In this document: one piece after another, positions 24,198 to 35,381 of the stretch
How positions within the stretch are numbered: position 1 is the first letter of the stretch
How the letters are laid out: the number at the start of each line of letters is the position of its first letter
Assembly: GCA_013400155.1 (NCBI GenBank)
Contig: VXBM01001964.1
Coordinates: forward strand, 32,374 to 96,373
From: Helopsaltes ochotensis
Lineage: Eukaryota > Chordata > Aves > Passeriformes > Locustellidae
DNA length: 64,000 bases
Direction: 5' to 3'
Translations under genes and position numbers: made by a program
The notes under the pieces: generated by a model
Database searches by the model: none
Told to the model about the DNA's origin: nothing
Seen by the model: the letters and a program-made list of their open reading frames with translations, nothing else

Positions 24198-24637
24198 AGT
24201 TAGTTAATTAGTGTAGCTAGTTGAGGCAGAGAAGTTTTTCTTTCCCTTCCTCCTTTTTTTTTTTTCTTTTTTGGCCTTTCCTTGGAACTGTTCAAATCTC
24301 TCTGGACTGAGGACCTGGGGGAGCACCGGGGGTTTGCACCAGGGACCCACCAAGATCTACCCTGCGCAACAACTTTTCCCAGCGCCAGAGGGACTGAGAA
24401 CAGAGCAACCAATTACAGGGGAGACTTCTTTTTTTCTAAATTTGTCATTGCTCCAGAGCAGCCTGAAGTTCTTGTCATCTGATATTGTTCAATTTATTGT
24501 GCTGGGGAGTGCTTTGCCTGGTTAATAAACAGGTTTCTTTCCACTTCTCTCTGAGGAAGTCTTTCCCAAACCGGCTGGGGGAGGGAAGGGAGGGCGCCTT
24601 AGGAGGTTTTCTCCCAAATTTACCCTAAACCAGCACA
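24198..24637 (+). mobile_element. LTR fragment, family C (copy C2), 5'-truncated, inside D2
   Basis: Starts in TAGTTAGTTAATTAGTGTAGC, which aligns with 33003 onward in C3, and ends CCCTAAACCAGCACA. GGTTAATAAACAGG near 24520 supplies AATAAA. The U3 part seen in other C copies is missing. The left junction lies directly against D2 sequence, implying a deletion that removed C2's 5' part together with D2 sequence. Confidence 0.8.
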
Positions 24638-24866
24638 CCTGTTCAAAGGCCAGAAGCCAAAAGAGCTTTTCCTGGGCTTTGTTAATTTTTAAATGTGCTT
24701 TTCCACAGAGGAGGGTTCAACTCTTTTAAGTGGTTTAACCGGATATCAATCTTCAAAACCAGTCAACTGATTTGCTCTTCAAAATTTCCCATGGGGAGCC
24801 AGCCCCGCAGCCCGTGGACTCTCCTCCAACTAAAAGCCCAACAGTCTGTTAAACCAGGACACTGGA

Positions 24867-25137
24867 GGACTTACTTCCCAGCAAGAATTTTTGTGGGTTA
24901 GTCTTCCCCTTTCCCACAGGGCAAGACACATTAGACATAGCCTTGGATGGCTCTAAGTGAAGGCCCTTCAATGGCAGCTGGTGCTTTGAGAAGAGATGTG
25001 CAGTGAGTATGTCCCCACCAGTGGTAGAGGGACACAGAGAAAACTGGGTCAGGAGACTGATACCTGGAAAGAGGTATAAGTTCAGTCCCCTGCTTTCACA
25101 GACAACTTTACAAATGTACATACAGGAGATTTCTTTC
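24867..25137. other. Unique spacer
   Basis: No feature recognised between D2 and A3. Confidence 0.4.
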
Positions 25138-25142
25138 ACCCT

Positions 25143-25968
25143 TGTTGGGGGTTAGATTTTTTCTTTTTTACTTATAGAATTTTCCCCCATAAGTTGCTAG
25201 GAGACTAACTACTGGGTGCTTGACCAAAACAAAGAAGTGGCCAAAGGAGTGTGTAGCACTGGGCTACACCCTCTTTTAGTCTCTGGGAGTTTTCTCTCTG
25301 AGGGGAAAAAAAGATAGCACAAGGTTTGGGGGCAGGTAAATGACAGGGCTGTGGGCAGTTTCACTCTCTTGCTCTTGACACTGGAGAGAGGACGGCCATG
25401 CTGCTGTTTGCTGCGAGAAGACTTCACTGTCCCACCGGGTCTGGTCCTGAGAAATCTACCATCATCTGCTCGTGTGCCCAGGAATTCTGAGCTCGCCTCC
25501 TCCTGCCCTGCTGGGCCAGCCCTGTTCTGCCGCCGCTGTTTCTTCGGCACTGCTTTGGGGCATTTTTTGCTACGCTGTATCCCTGCACTGCCCTGCCAGG
25601 CCAGGACATCTCTGCCGTTCCAGCTACCACCTATGGAGCTTCTGATATGTCTCATCCACCAGCCCGGGCTTTTCCACTATTCCAGCTTGGTGTTCTCAGA
25701 GTCCTGCACCAAGATCAGACTGGCCTGGGCTTTGTGAAGCAAAGTCCTTTGAGGTTCCTGTTTTTGTTTTGTTGTTAATGCTGTAGTTGTTGTTGTTTGC
25801 TTTGCTATACATACTAGTAAAGAACTGTTATTCCCATCCCCATACCTCTGCCTGAAAGCGCCTTTAATTTTCTAAATTATAATAACTTGGAGGGAGGGGA
25901 TTTGAATTCTCCATTGCTAGGGAGGCCCTGCCCCTCCCTAGCAGATACCTGTCTTTCAAAGCAAAACA
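25143..25968 (+). mobile_element. Solo LTR, family A (copy A3)
   Basis: An 826-bp LTR from TGTTGGGGG to GCAAAACA, with the exact duplication ACCCT (25138-25142, 25969-25973). It contains the family AGTAAAGAACTGTTATTCC block near 25816. Its U3 is closest to A1: both have GAAGTGGCCAAAGGAG and CTCTCTGAGGG(A/G)AAAAA. Frames up to 148 codons are LTR sequence, not genes. Confidence 0.93.
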
Positions 25969-25973
25969 ACCCT

Positions 25974-26668
25974 CAAAACTCCACCCTGGTCATCCTATAG
26001 CATGATGGTACCAACACACCAATGCAATGTGCCACAAGGCAGGGTTAGGGAGAGACCAGTGATGCCTTAAGTTTTAGCTTTCATGTTTTTCAGATTCTGT
26101 GCTGCCTAGGTGTGTAGCTCTGAGCCATATTAAGTGTTAGTAAGCTCTCTTCACAGAGTAAGTAGACAAAGCAAATCCTTTTACTGCTGGAGACCAAGGA
26201 CAACCATTACAAATTTTCAGGCCCAAAAGCAGAAACAACAGTGGACTGAAGAGAGAAAACAAGAAGGATGGGACTTCATAATCTGAAGCTGTAATTGGAC
26301 AATTAAACACAATATGCAAATGGACCAAAACTTATAGAAGTATGACCATTCGTCCATTTTTTGTGACCATTTTGAGTCTATTGTGGGTGTAGCCCTGGCC
26401 AGGCTCTTGTTCTGCCCAAGATGTATCCTTTTAAGGCCTTTTAATTAATACCTTCTTTATTCTCTTAGCTCTTTCTAGTCTCCGTTCCAGGTCAGCCTTC
26501 TCAAGGCATCATCAGGACTTTGCTAGTTTCTAAAAGTTCTCACATCCTGCATACCTCCTGCCTCTGCAGAAAAGCCAGCGCACAAATGCTCCGCTTTTAG
26601 AGCACTCTTAGAAGAGGTAATTTTGCAGCTCAAGGAAATGGAGCCAGGGCAATGCCTGAGCCATGGGA
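25974..26668. other. Unique sequence, possible LTR remnant at 26390-26530
   Basis: Mostly unrecognised. The segment TGTAGCCCTGGCCAGGC...CCTTCTTTATTCTCTTAGC...GGCATCA near 26389-26511 has the feel of the end of another bird LTR, but I could not define its limits. Confidence 0.35.
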
Positions 26669-26882
26669 AGAAGTGGCCAAAGGAGAGTGCAGCACCAGGC
26701 TACACCTTTTTTTGGTCTCTAGGATTTTTCTCTCCAAGGGAAAAAAAGATACCACGAGGTTTGGGGCCAGGTAAAGGACGGGGCTGGAGGCAGCTTTGCT
26801 CTCTTGTTCTTGGCATCAGAGAGAGGATGGCCATGCTGCTGTTTGCTGCAGGAGGAATTCACTGTCCCACTAGGTCTGGTCT
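26669..26882 (+). mobile_element. LTR fragment, family A (copy A7), U3 part only
   Basis: About 214 bp from AGAAGTGGCCAAAGGAGAG to CCACTAGGTCTGGT that match the U3 part of A1 and A3 (3530-3740 and 25230-25443). Both the LTR start and the R/U5 half are absent, so it is a deletion remnant with no duplication left. Confidence 0.85.
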
Positions 26883-29148
26883 ACATTCTTCTGTGCATCT
26901 TTACAGCACCAGCAGCCTGGTCCTACTTGGAACACCTGCTGAAATGCAATCATAGTTGTCCTGGGATCCAAGAAAGAAGCTTGATGGTTCAATCCAGCTG
27001 GAAATGGTACACAATGGCGCTGTGAGTCTTCCAGCAGAGCTTGAGCTGCTACCCAGGGATGCCATGGTACTCTGAGATGGGAGGAGAGGGGTCATCTCTG
27101 GGAGGATGAAGCAGAGGTAGTGGTGGAGCTGTTGGGTCCTCCTGCAGCTTGGTGCTTTCCTTGATCCCACACTGCTGTCCAAGAGACAGGAGGCCTAGCT
27201 GGACCATATTTCAGCATTATGGGAACTTCATGGTAGCTCCCCAAGCTGGCTGCTCTGGAACTGCACAGAAGTGTCCAATGTGATATATGGCAGCTTGAAT
27301 GTGATTTATGAGAGGCAAAATAAAAAGTCTGGTCCTAGAGAACAGGAATAAACTCCAGAGATGGGAAACTTCCCTGAGAAGAGAAAAAAGACAACCAGAT
27401 GGGCTTTTGGACCTTTCTTCCTTCTTTAATTTCTATAAATATGAAAAGAAGTTGGACAAAGCTATAGGTTTATAGCCAGCCTTGCAAAAGCAGATGTCCA
27501 ATGCTTCGGGGAGTTTTGGTTGTTTCTCGGTGGGAGACATCCCCATAAAGCTCCCCTGCACTGGGACAGGAATATCATTAAAACAGGTATCTTTATTTTT
27601 ATGAGATGTTGGAATTACAATGTCTCTTTTGTATCTGAAATGACTGTAAAGTTGTCAGTAGGGTTCGTTTGCACTCTTCAACTTTTCTTTATAGAAACAG
27701 AGCCACCTTCACTGGGAAGTGTTTGCCCAAGGAAGAGTGGGTCCAGTGAGACAAGAATAGGCCCTGAAATTCCATATTTAGTAAAAACCTGTGGGGGAAG
27801 ATTTTAATTTTTCACTCTCAAGTAAATCTCCTCCTGTACACAAACCAACTTATGCCCCCTTCTCCTTTTTTTCCTCCTGTGGGCAGAGCCTCTTCAGCCA
27901 GAGACATCCATCAGCCATCTTATATTGCTTGATTTAGAGTGAGAAGTAATGGGTCATTGCATCCTGTGGAGAGGATCATCTGTTCCTCTTGCACCTCCAT
28001 CTCTCCTTCCTCACAGTCCCCTGAAGGAACCACTTCAAAGAAACATACCCCTGGTATGTGCAGACTAGTCTTTGAGAGGCAGACTCATCTTTTGGAGATG
28101 CATCTCAGCAGGCCAGTTTGTTGTTTAGTCCATATATCACTCCACGTGAACTGCAACATGACAACCCCATCACAATATTCATGATATCCTCAGTGTCTTA
28201 CATTACACTAACATCAACATTTCAGAATTACACAGAGAGAGTGGAGGTTATGTGTTGCCAGCTATAGGTCAGAAAACCTAACAATAGGAATTCCTCCATT
28301 ATTAATAGAAAGCCCGGCTTCAATTTAACAGTCTCTTTCATGGTAGTCAGAGCTTGGAAAGAGGGGACTATCATGGCTTTGATGCAAATGGATTGGTGTT
28401 CATAGGTCTTTGCTCACTCAGAGGTTGCCATTGCTACTGGACCAAGGCATGGGCTGTCCCCCATGGATGGGCCTCATCCTTGGCATTGGAAAGAATTTCT
28501 GTTAGTTCTCACCAATCTCTGTGGAAAACAGCTTCCCAGCTCACAACTGTTTAATAAAGGTCTTATTGTCACAAACTGCTACTGAACTACTGCTCAGTTC
28601 AGGTGTCCTAAGTGTGGACACTTGGCCCCTGCCAGCACAAAGGACTCATAAATATGTAGGTTTGAGAGGCAGGGTGCGATTCAGACACGTAAACTTGGGT
28701 GCCTCTGTGATGCTTATTCTGCCTTTGCTCTTGATGGAGATCTATGTAGTCAGCCATTCCTACAGATTTTGTTTAAACCAGTTTATTTAATCCAACTGGT
28801 TAAATGCAAGCTTTATTGGCTAGAGCATGCCTGGAGTATGTGAGATACCCAAATGACCCTGAAAATGCAACAAAATGTTTATGAAAGACTATTGCCCTTC
28901 TGCAGTGCCATCTGCCCATCTTAAATACTTCTGCTGGGCAACAGGGCCCTGCTCCAGGGGAACAGATCTCCAAGTTCCACAGTCTGTTTGACTGTCCTCT
29001 GCCAAAATGGAATCACAGACACCTCCATGCATTTGGTGACACCTCCATGCAGGCACTTCATGTTAAAGCTTCCCCATACATAATTTTCATGGTTGCCTCT
29101 CCATCTGATGTTATTTCCACTCCCTGCTCTAATGAAGGAGGTATGAAT
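26883..29148. other. Unique intergenic sequence
   Basis: About 2.3 kb without a recognised element or gene. A word GACACCTCCATGCA occurs twice about 20 bp apart near 29019-29053. Small frames (up to about 95 codons) show no known domain. Confidence 0.5.
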
Positions 29149-29154
29149 AGGTCT

Positions 29155-29753
29155 TGTTGTATCGTGTTATTATATTGTAATAATGTGGTTTGCCTGTACA
29201 AGGGATAGGAGAAACCCCAACCCCCACTTCACCATCCTCCATTCCCCTGCCATCCTCTCCTTCTCTTCACACATTCCATCCTCTCTGGGTCCCACCCTTG
29301 GCTTCCGCCATTGTCTTACTTAAATGGGCCATCAAGTGTATCTATTGTCCAGGCCTCATATGGAATGTGGCCAAACCGGTTTCCTCCCCCATATTTCCCT
29401 GGCTCCTTCTCCCCCTCGTTTACACTTTAGTGGGACAGAACCATCCCTTGTGCTGCTCACCTTACAGCCTGTCCCCTCCCCAAAGTCCTCCCCCTTTCCC
29501 CATGGACATAAAAACCCTAAGAACCACGTGGGCAGGGGGCAGTCGCCTTTCCATCGCAACCCTGCTCGTGTCCACAAGTTCTGTGCCTCTCCATATTGGA
29601 GATGAAATAAACTGGACATTTGACTGCCTCCTGTTTCCTTCTGTTCAACTCACCTCCAGGGAGAGGAATCTGCTGAGCTAAAGGAGCCCACCCGTGGGAT
29701 GCGGCCGTGCTGGAAGATTGCACAAAAATAGAGGCCACCAGGCTACCACCGCA
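29155..29753 (+). mobile_element. Solo LTR with 6-bp TSD (family I)
   Basis: A 599-bp LTR from TGTTGTATCGTG to ACCACCGCA, flanked by the exact 6-bp duplication AGGTCT (29149-29154, 29754-29759). CATAAAAACCC near 29508 is the likely TATA region and GAAATAAACTGG near 29604 the polyadenylation signal, about 95 bp apart. A 6-bp duplication is typical of beta/alpharetrovirus-like (ERVK-type) elements. It is C-rich in U3, which explains the proline- and serine-rich 163-codon frame at 29190-29681, not a gene. Confidence 0.92.
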
Positions 29754-29759
29754 AGGTCT

Positions 29760-31126
29760 AAAGGACAGATTCTTTCTAATCTCAGTCCTGTCTTTTCTGC
29801 AATAGGTAGGACTTTTCTGCCCAAATTTAGGTGTCTTTAATGTACTTGTTGTCATCTGAGTTCAGCATCTAAATGACTGCTACATTCCACAGGAAGGACC
29901 TGTCATCATTCATCCAAATAGAGGGAAAACCACTGGATCAGATGATGTATGCTTCAGACCGGCCTCTTTGCTCTATAGCAGACTCCAGGACACTTAATTC
30001 AACATCAAATGTTCACCTATCTGCTTGTAGGCATCTAGTGAAAGCTGATGCTGTAGAGCTTTCTTCTTGATCTCCAGCTTCCAACATAGGAGAACATTAG
30101 TTTCTTGTAGGTTTGGGGTGATGTCCACCATCTTATAAATGTACCCTGCATTGGTCTGACTACATTTCCATTATGATTTCTTAGCTTCTTGTTCTAATAT
30201 CTTTCATTAATTCCCTGTATTGTCACTTGAATTAGCCCCGACGGAGGAACAAAAGGAAACACTGTTGGACTGCCCCTCAACTTGAGCAGAGGCTAACCAC
30301 AGACTCAGACCTCCATTTTCACTTTTTTCCATCATTCCCAAGTGGCAAAGGCAAATAAATGAAAAGACTCTTGGCTGTTACTCTGGCCCCTGTCACAGCC
30401 TCCTGGAAATAATGTAACCTCTATTTTCTTATCTGTCACATAGCAAAGATAGTGTGGTTTCGCCTGGGGTTTGCAGCAAATGTTTGTACAGTATTGGGAG
30501 ATATTTGAATGAAAGGCACTACAGAGTTATTAAATAATCATGCTATATACAATGCTTTCCCAAGTGGGTCCCCTTAACAATGTAGTGTGCAAGTAGTGTG
30601 ATTCTAGCACCATATTTGACATTCAACTACCACACCCCCCCACATCCCTCTGGAGCTGAATGTCCTCCATGCAACTTCATGGCACTGGAGGTAGAGCACT
30701 TATGCTTGTCTTGTTTCATAAAACACACTTGCCTGCTTTTCTCCTTTCCTAGGCTGGTTTTCCCTCAGGAAATCCACGGTCTAATGAAATTTGACCAAGG
30801 CAGGATTAAAATAAAGTTCTGTTGGGCTGGACTTCTAGAATTGGACAAGACTCTTCTTCCTGATTCTCTTGAATGCCACCCTGTAAATTTACAAGGGCAG
30901 ATGACAGGGCAGTGAGGAGTTTTGGATTCTTAGCAATTTTCTTATTGAAGTTATTTATCTTTCCGATCTCATTTACTTTCATGACTTTCCAGTTGGCCCT
31001 TTAAATTACTTTAATGGAGAGAAACTTGGTGATGTAACTCATTCAACATACTGCCAGAGTCTATGCTGAGAAAAATTATATGCTACAGATACTACTCTTG
31101 GTATCTCTGGGCAATTCAAAACTAGA
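29760..31126. other. Unique intergenic sequence
   Basis: No gene or mobile element recognised up to the assembly gap. Frames reach 105 codons (30598-30915) without a known domain. Confidence 0.5.
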
Positions 31127-31736
31127 NNNNNNNNNNNNNNNNNNNNNNNNNNNNNNNNNNNNNNNNNNNNNNNNNNNNNNNNNNNNNNNNNNNNNNNNNN
31201 NNNNNNNNNNNNNNNNNNNNNNNNNNNNNNNNNNNNNNNNNNNNNNNNNNNNNNNNNNNNNNNNNNNNNNNNNNNNNNNNNNNNNNNNNNNNNNNNNNNN
31301 NNNNNNNNNNNNNNNNNNNNNNNNNNNNNNNNNNNNNNNNNNNNNNNNNNNNNNNNNNNNNNNNNNNNNNNNNNNNNNNNNNNNNNNNNNNNNNNNNNNN
31401 NNNNNNNNNNNNNNNNNNNNNNNNNNNNNNNNNNNNNNNNNNNNNNNNNNNNNNNNNNNNNNNNNNNNNNNNNNNNNNNNNNNNNNNNNNNNNNNNNNNN
31501 NNNNNNNNNNNNNNNNNNNNNNNNNNNNNNNNNNNNNNNNNNNNNNNNNNNNNNNNNNNNNNNNNNNNNNNNNNNNNNNNNNNNNNNNNNNNNNNNNNNN
31601 NNNNNNNNNNNNNNNNNNNNNNNNNNNNNNNNNNNNNNNNNNNNNNNNNNNNNNNNNNNNNNNNNNNNNNNNNNNNNNNNNNNNNNNNNNNNNNNNNNNN
31701 NNNNNNNNNNNNNNNNNNNNNNNNNNNNNNNNNNNN
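31127..31736. other. Assembly gap, 610 N
   Basis: An unbroken run of N from 31127 to 31736. Its true size is unknown. The right edge restarts in a G-rich GGGGGTGGGTAGGTAG word, which hints at a G-rich or simple-repeat sequence that was hard to assemble. Frames drawn across it are meaningless. Confidence 0.99.
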
Positions 31737-32203
31737 GGGGGTGGGTAGGTAGATGACAGACTGAATGACCGTGTAAATTTAAATTCTTGTGGGGAAGTTT
31801 ATATAAGAAATGGTAAAATGAACTCACAGGGGGTTCCCTCACTGTATTTCCTGTACTGAATGGAAGAGAAACGAATTGTGGAAAACCTTAACCCAGGTTT
31901 GAATCTGGGGACTGATGCTATCTTTTAAATAAATTCAATCTTTTACAACAGATCCTGATTAAACAAACACTTCATAGATTCTGAAGCACTACCTTTAGTG
32001 CCAAACATATCTAATTTGTCCGTAATGTGCTCATCACCGGAAGAAATCAGAATGACTTGTCCATGTGGTGAGGATATTATAAAGCCCTAATTGTTGAGTC
32101 TTTGTTGGTTAGCCTAAAACAAAAGAGTAATGGTCCCAGTGCAGTGTAGGAGTTATCCTGGCAGAAGATATCAGTAGTTTAACTTACACAGGATTTCAGC
32201 AAG
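31737..32203. other. Unique sequence after the gap
   Basis: Nothing recognised except a G-rich start and the word TTTAAATAAATTC near 31925. Confidence 0.4.
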
Positions 32204-32335
32204 GAATCATAGAATCATAGCACACTTTGGGTTAAGAGGGACCTTAAGTCTCATCTTAAACCCCTGCCGTGGTCAGGGAACCTTCCACTAGACCAGGTTG
32301 CTTCAAGCTCTGTCCAACCTGACAACTGATGTTCT
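32204..32335 (-). mobile_element. CR1 LINE 3' fragment
   Basis: Antisense CR1: GGAATCATAGAATCATAG, TTTGGGTTAAGAGGGACC, CCTTCCACTAGACCAGGTTG, then CTCTGTCCAACCTGAC. About 130 bp. Confidence 0.88.
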
Positions 32336-32814
32336 TGGAACACTGGGACAGGTGCATGAGATTGACTATTAAAAACAAGAGCACATACATTTTGTTTTTG
32401 TCTTGCAATGTCTGATAAAATGGGAAAAGGTTTGATTTGGGGTATGTCATCTGTTCAGGAAGTCCAGTGAGTGCTACTGTAGGTTGTTTCCTTGCAAGGA
32501 GGATGATTACAAGCTAGGAGGAAATCTTGGAGAGTGAGAGAAGCTATACTGCATGGTGAGTCTTGAGACCATTGCGTTGGAAGTAACATTTGGGGAGACC
32601 TTAAAGGAAACACAATTTCAGCTAAATACTGACTATTCAAAGTGTTTCAAACTTCTGGGGGCAAGTAGTGCACACAGATCCCTGCAGAGATTAGACCCCT
32701 CCAGCTGTCCTCTTTTTGGGACCACAGTCTTCATCTCTGGCAATGGGAAATGTGCCAAATGTAGAGAGCCTTATTTAGGTGCTTGGCTTAGGGTGACTTT
32801 ATGATGCTTGTATC
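32336..32814. other. Unique sequence, possibly including the 5' part of LTR C3
   Basis: Parts of 32640-32814 loosely resemble sequence upstream of the family C copy at 58 kb (shared TTTATGATG and CTCTTTTTGG words), so C3 may extend further left than called. No gene recognised. Confidence 0.4.
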
Positions 32815-33437
32815 CCCAATCGTCTATTCTGTATATTGTGTGCTGTACCTTTAAGACTGATTCAGAGAGCAAAACAGGGAAAAAGAAGCGTCGAGTTTGT
32901 TTTGATAAAACTATCTCACTCCTATGGTTCTTTTTCTTCTCTGGAATGCGGGTGTTTGGCAGAGGCTCAAACAGACCACGGACAGAGATCTTCTGTGCTT
33001 TTTAGTTAGTTTTAGCTAGCTAGGGCAAAGAAATTCCCTGGACTGTTTCCTTTTTCTTTATCTTGGGACTGTTTAAACCTGCTCCAGACTGAAAATCCAG
33101 AGGAGAACCAAGAGATCACACCTGTGCCCTCTGGGGCCCAGGATGCCATCTTTCTCCAGTGCCGGAGGAATTGATAAAAGACTGAGAGAGACGAGCTGCA
33201 CCCAAGGCAAGGACTTTCTCAATTTGCCATCTCACTTTAGAACAAAAGGTTTTATTGTTTCATATTATTCGTTCTCTTTGCTTGTGGGCACTTTGTTTGT
33301 TAAATAAAGTTTTTTCCACTTTTCTCCAAGGAAGATTTTTTTTAATGGACTGGTTGTGGGGGAGGGGCCATTTGGGTTTGCTTTTCCAGAGGAACCCCAT
33401 TCAGAGGTTTCCTCCTAAATTTGCCCTAAACCAGGAC
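32815..33437 (+). mobile_element. LTR, family C (copy C3), 5' edge approximate
   Basis: Shares GCTGTACCTTTAAGAC with the copy at 58.2 kb, TTTAGTTAGTTTTAGCTAGCTAGGGCAA with C2, and the terminal CCTAAATTTGCCCTAAACCAGGAC. GTTAAATAAAG near 33299 carries AATAAA. Plus orientation. The right end seems to have lost the last bases (expected GCACA) and no duplication was found. Confidence 0.75.
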
Positions 33438-34340
33438 TGTGCTCAGCAAAACAATGTTTGGACAGACAGGATTACCTTGCTCCTGGTTTATGAAGTTCAT
33501 ACCTTGTGTGGCACATTTATCACCCCTCTTCCCTCTTGGAATAAGGGGAAGGGAACAGTAGGAGGGAAAAGAAAATGGGAGACAAGAGAGGGGGGACCCA
33601 GACAAGGAAAGGAGCTTGTGGGGCATATCTTTCCATTCTGAGTGATTTATTTTTCTTCTGGGAAACACTGGGAAACTTCCAAGTTGAAATGAATGGGACA
33701 GAAACAGTTTCCAGGTGCTCATAAGTGCAAAAGTGCAATAAATCAAAGAAGGAGGAATCTTGCAGCCAAGGGAGAAAAAAAAACAGGCAGAAGAGCTGAG
33801 TCTCCTCTGATGTTTAGGACAGTCTCCAAGTTCCTGTGATGCACTGACAGCATGTTTTGGGCTGCACAAGGAGCTTTCTTGGGCCAGTTGAATCTGTCGA
33901 TGGGGGAACCTGGTGTAGGAGCTTTTTCTCTGGGTCTGAAGCACAATGAGCAAGATGTGGAGAGGGCCAGAGGGACAAGAAGGACCAAGAGGGAAAACTG
34001 GCAAAGGCAGATGACAGAATCACCTGTTATTTATAATGGAGAGAGATCTTTGTTCTCACTCCGTGACCCCAAAACTCTAGGTCAGCTCTCTGCTAACATC
34101 CCAACATCCTACAAGATTACATTTACTTAGCTCTTTTTGAATGCGGACAGAGCCAACCTTAAGGCAGATGATGCACCATGAGCTCTGGCTCTGACTTCCA
34201 AATTGTCCCCCTATTGGTGATGAGGATGGAGAGTTTCATCAAGCTTAGGCTTTGTACCCTTCTGTGGTAGCCCCTAAGGCTACCACAGATGACCTGGCTC
34301 TCCTGTGGAGAGTCTGAAGCTTGTTAGCCACTTTCAAGTG
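33438..34340. other. Unique intergenic sequence
   Basis: A minus-strand frame of 192 codons (33426-34004) overlaps several shorter frames in other phases. It has no recognisable domain, signal peptide or repeat pattern, so I do not call a gene. Confidence 0.45.
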
Positions 34341-34620
34341 TCAAGCGTCAAGTGAGATATCCTGGAGAGTCTCCCTGAGAGACTTCCTGTGGAGATAGGA
34401 GACAGGAAAGAACTGCACCTACACACTGAGTTGTGCCGGAAAGAAAAGGAATTTTATTTACATCTTTTGACATTTTATAGAATTCCAAAGATGACCATGG
34501 ATTGGAGGGTGAAGTTGCCACCTCTCCAACACACTGGTCAGACCAACAGTCAATCAACTCTTTCCTCCTCCATGAAAAAATGTAAACAATCTGATTGTTT
34601 ACATTAAGTGCATGAGAAAC
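34341..34620 (-). mobile_element. Weak candidate LTR remnant
   Basis: Contains GGAATTTTATTTACATC near 34449, whose complement carries AATAAAAT, and a CCAAT-like region further right, an order seen in other minus-strand LTRs of this window. Neither end nor duplication is defined. It could equally be unique DNA. Confidence 0.25.
34581..34603. promoter_or_regulatory. Palindromic pair of forkhead-type motifs
   Basis: A 23-base palindrome made of TGTAAACAATC, one T, and GATTGTTTACA. Each arm contains TGTAAACA or its complement TGTTTACA, the core recognised by forkhead (FOX) factors. Whether it is bound is unknown. It could also be a chance inverted repeat. Confidence 0.4.
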
Positions 34621-35090
34621 TCAGTTACAGAAACAAAAACACATCAGAAGACTAAAAATCAGGGCAACATCTTCCCTGACAGCTATGGTGAGAAATGTGG
34701 TCACCCCCATGAGGCTTTGTGAGCCCATGCAAACTTTTGTCCCATGCTTGGTTCTTTCCTCAGTCTGTTAACCTAATCCCCTGTTGCTCTGATTTTTGCA
34801 GCCTTTCTGATGTGTTTCTTAGCTTTTAGAATGGAGTCAGAATCCTCAATGTTTAAGTAGTACTTTGCCGTTCTCACGCTGGTGTATCTGTAAGATAAGG
34901 TTTGTTTGGGAAATGGATTGGTAAACATCACATACCTTTGGATGCAAATTGTACTGACTGACCGTCAGCTGTGCCAGTTGGAGATGAGAGGTGTTCACCT
35001 TCTCATCCAATCCCTGGCATGGACCTGCGGTCTACTTAAGAAAGAAAGAATAAACAAAAGGCCCTCTTTTAGGTCCTTCTCCTCATCAAG
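34621..35090. other. Unique sequence, possibly part of an LTR hit by the next one
   Basis: CTACTTAAGAAAGAAAGAATAAAC near 35032-35055 looks like a TATA-less promoter plus AATAAA. The region may be an older LTR into which the 35096 LTR inserted, but its ends are not defined. Confidence 0.35.
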
Positions 35091-35095
35091 TGTCC

Positions 35096-35376
35096 TGTGT
35101 GGTTCTTGCTGAGCTGAACAGCCCACAATCCCCAATCGCATTTGTCCCAGTTCTATACCCGCCCTCTGATTTCTGTATAAATTCTGCTCTCCCTGGGCAT
35201 TTGGGGTTCCTTGGACTGTGGGAGCCTTCGAATAAAGAAAACCCTGAGGAAAAGAAGAACCCACTTTGTGTGCTGTTTCTCCCTGCGTCACTTGAATCCC
35301 CCTGGAATACAGCTGCCTTGACAGCTCACAAGGAGCTCCCCCCACCCTAGAGTGCCTGTGTGCCTGGCGCATAGCA
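35096..35376 (+). mobile_element. Short solo LTR (family H)
   Basis: A 281-bp LTR from TGTGTGGTTC to GCATAGCA with exact flanks TGTCC (35091-35095, 35377-35381). CTGTATAAATTC near 35174 and CGAATAAAG near 35230 give TATA and polyadenylation signals about 55 bp apart. Size is like short alpharetrovirus-type avian LTRs, although those usually give a 6-bp duplication. Because the matched flank overlaps the TG start, a chance match is possible. Confidence 0.7.
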
Positions 35377-35381
35377 TGTCC

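Larger units (their letters stand above)
22405..24861 (-). mobile_element. LTR, family D (copy D2), interrupted by A and by part of C
   Basis: Outer element from TGTAGTGGTTTTAG to TTAAACCAGGACA, bounded by the exact duplication CTGGA (22400-22404, 24862-24866). It reads on the minus strand, and the complement contains TTAATAAAG near 22625. Two foreign blocks sit inside. A complete family A LTR occupies 22822-23597. Plus-strand family C sequence occupies 24198-24637 and replaces a D segment of about 500 bp that is present in the copy at 37104. D sequence resumes on both sides of each block, for example TCTGCAATTGTGAAGTCCCTCCC near 23670 (37530 in D3), and TTTAACCGGATATCA near 24735. This gives the relative order D first, then A. 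Confidence 0.9.

Noticed and set aside
29190..29681. 163-codon Pro/Ser-rich ORF
   Set aside because: Entirely inside the 6-bp-TSD solo LTR at 29155-29753.
31039..31842. Long ORFs across the N gap (267 and 222 codons)
   Set aside because: They consist mostly of unknown residues from N and carry no information.
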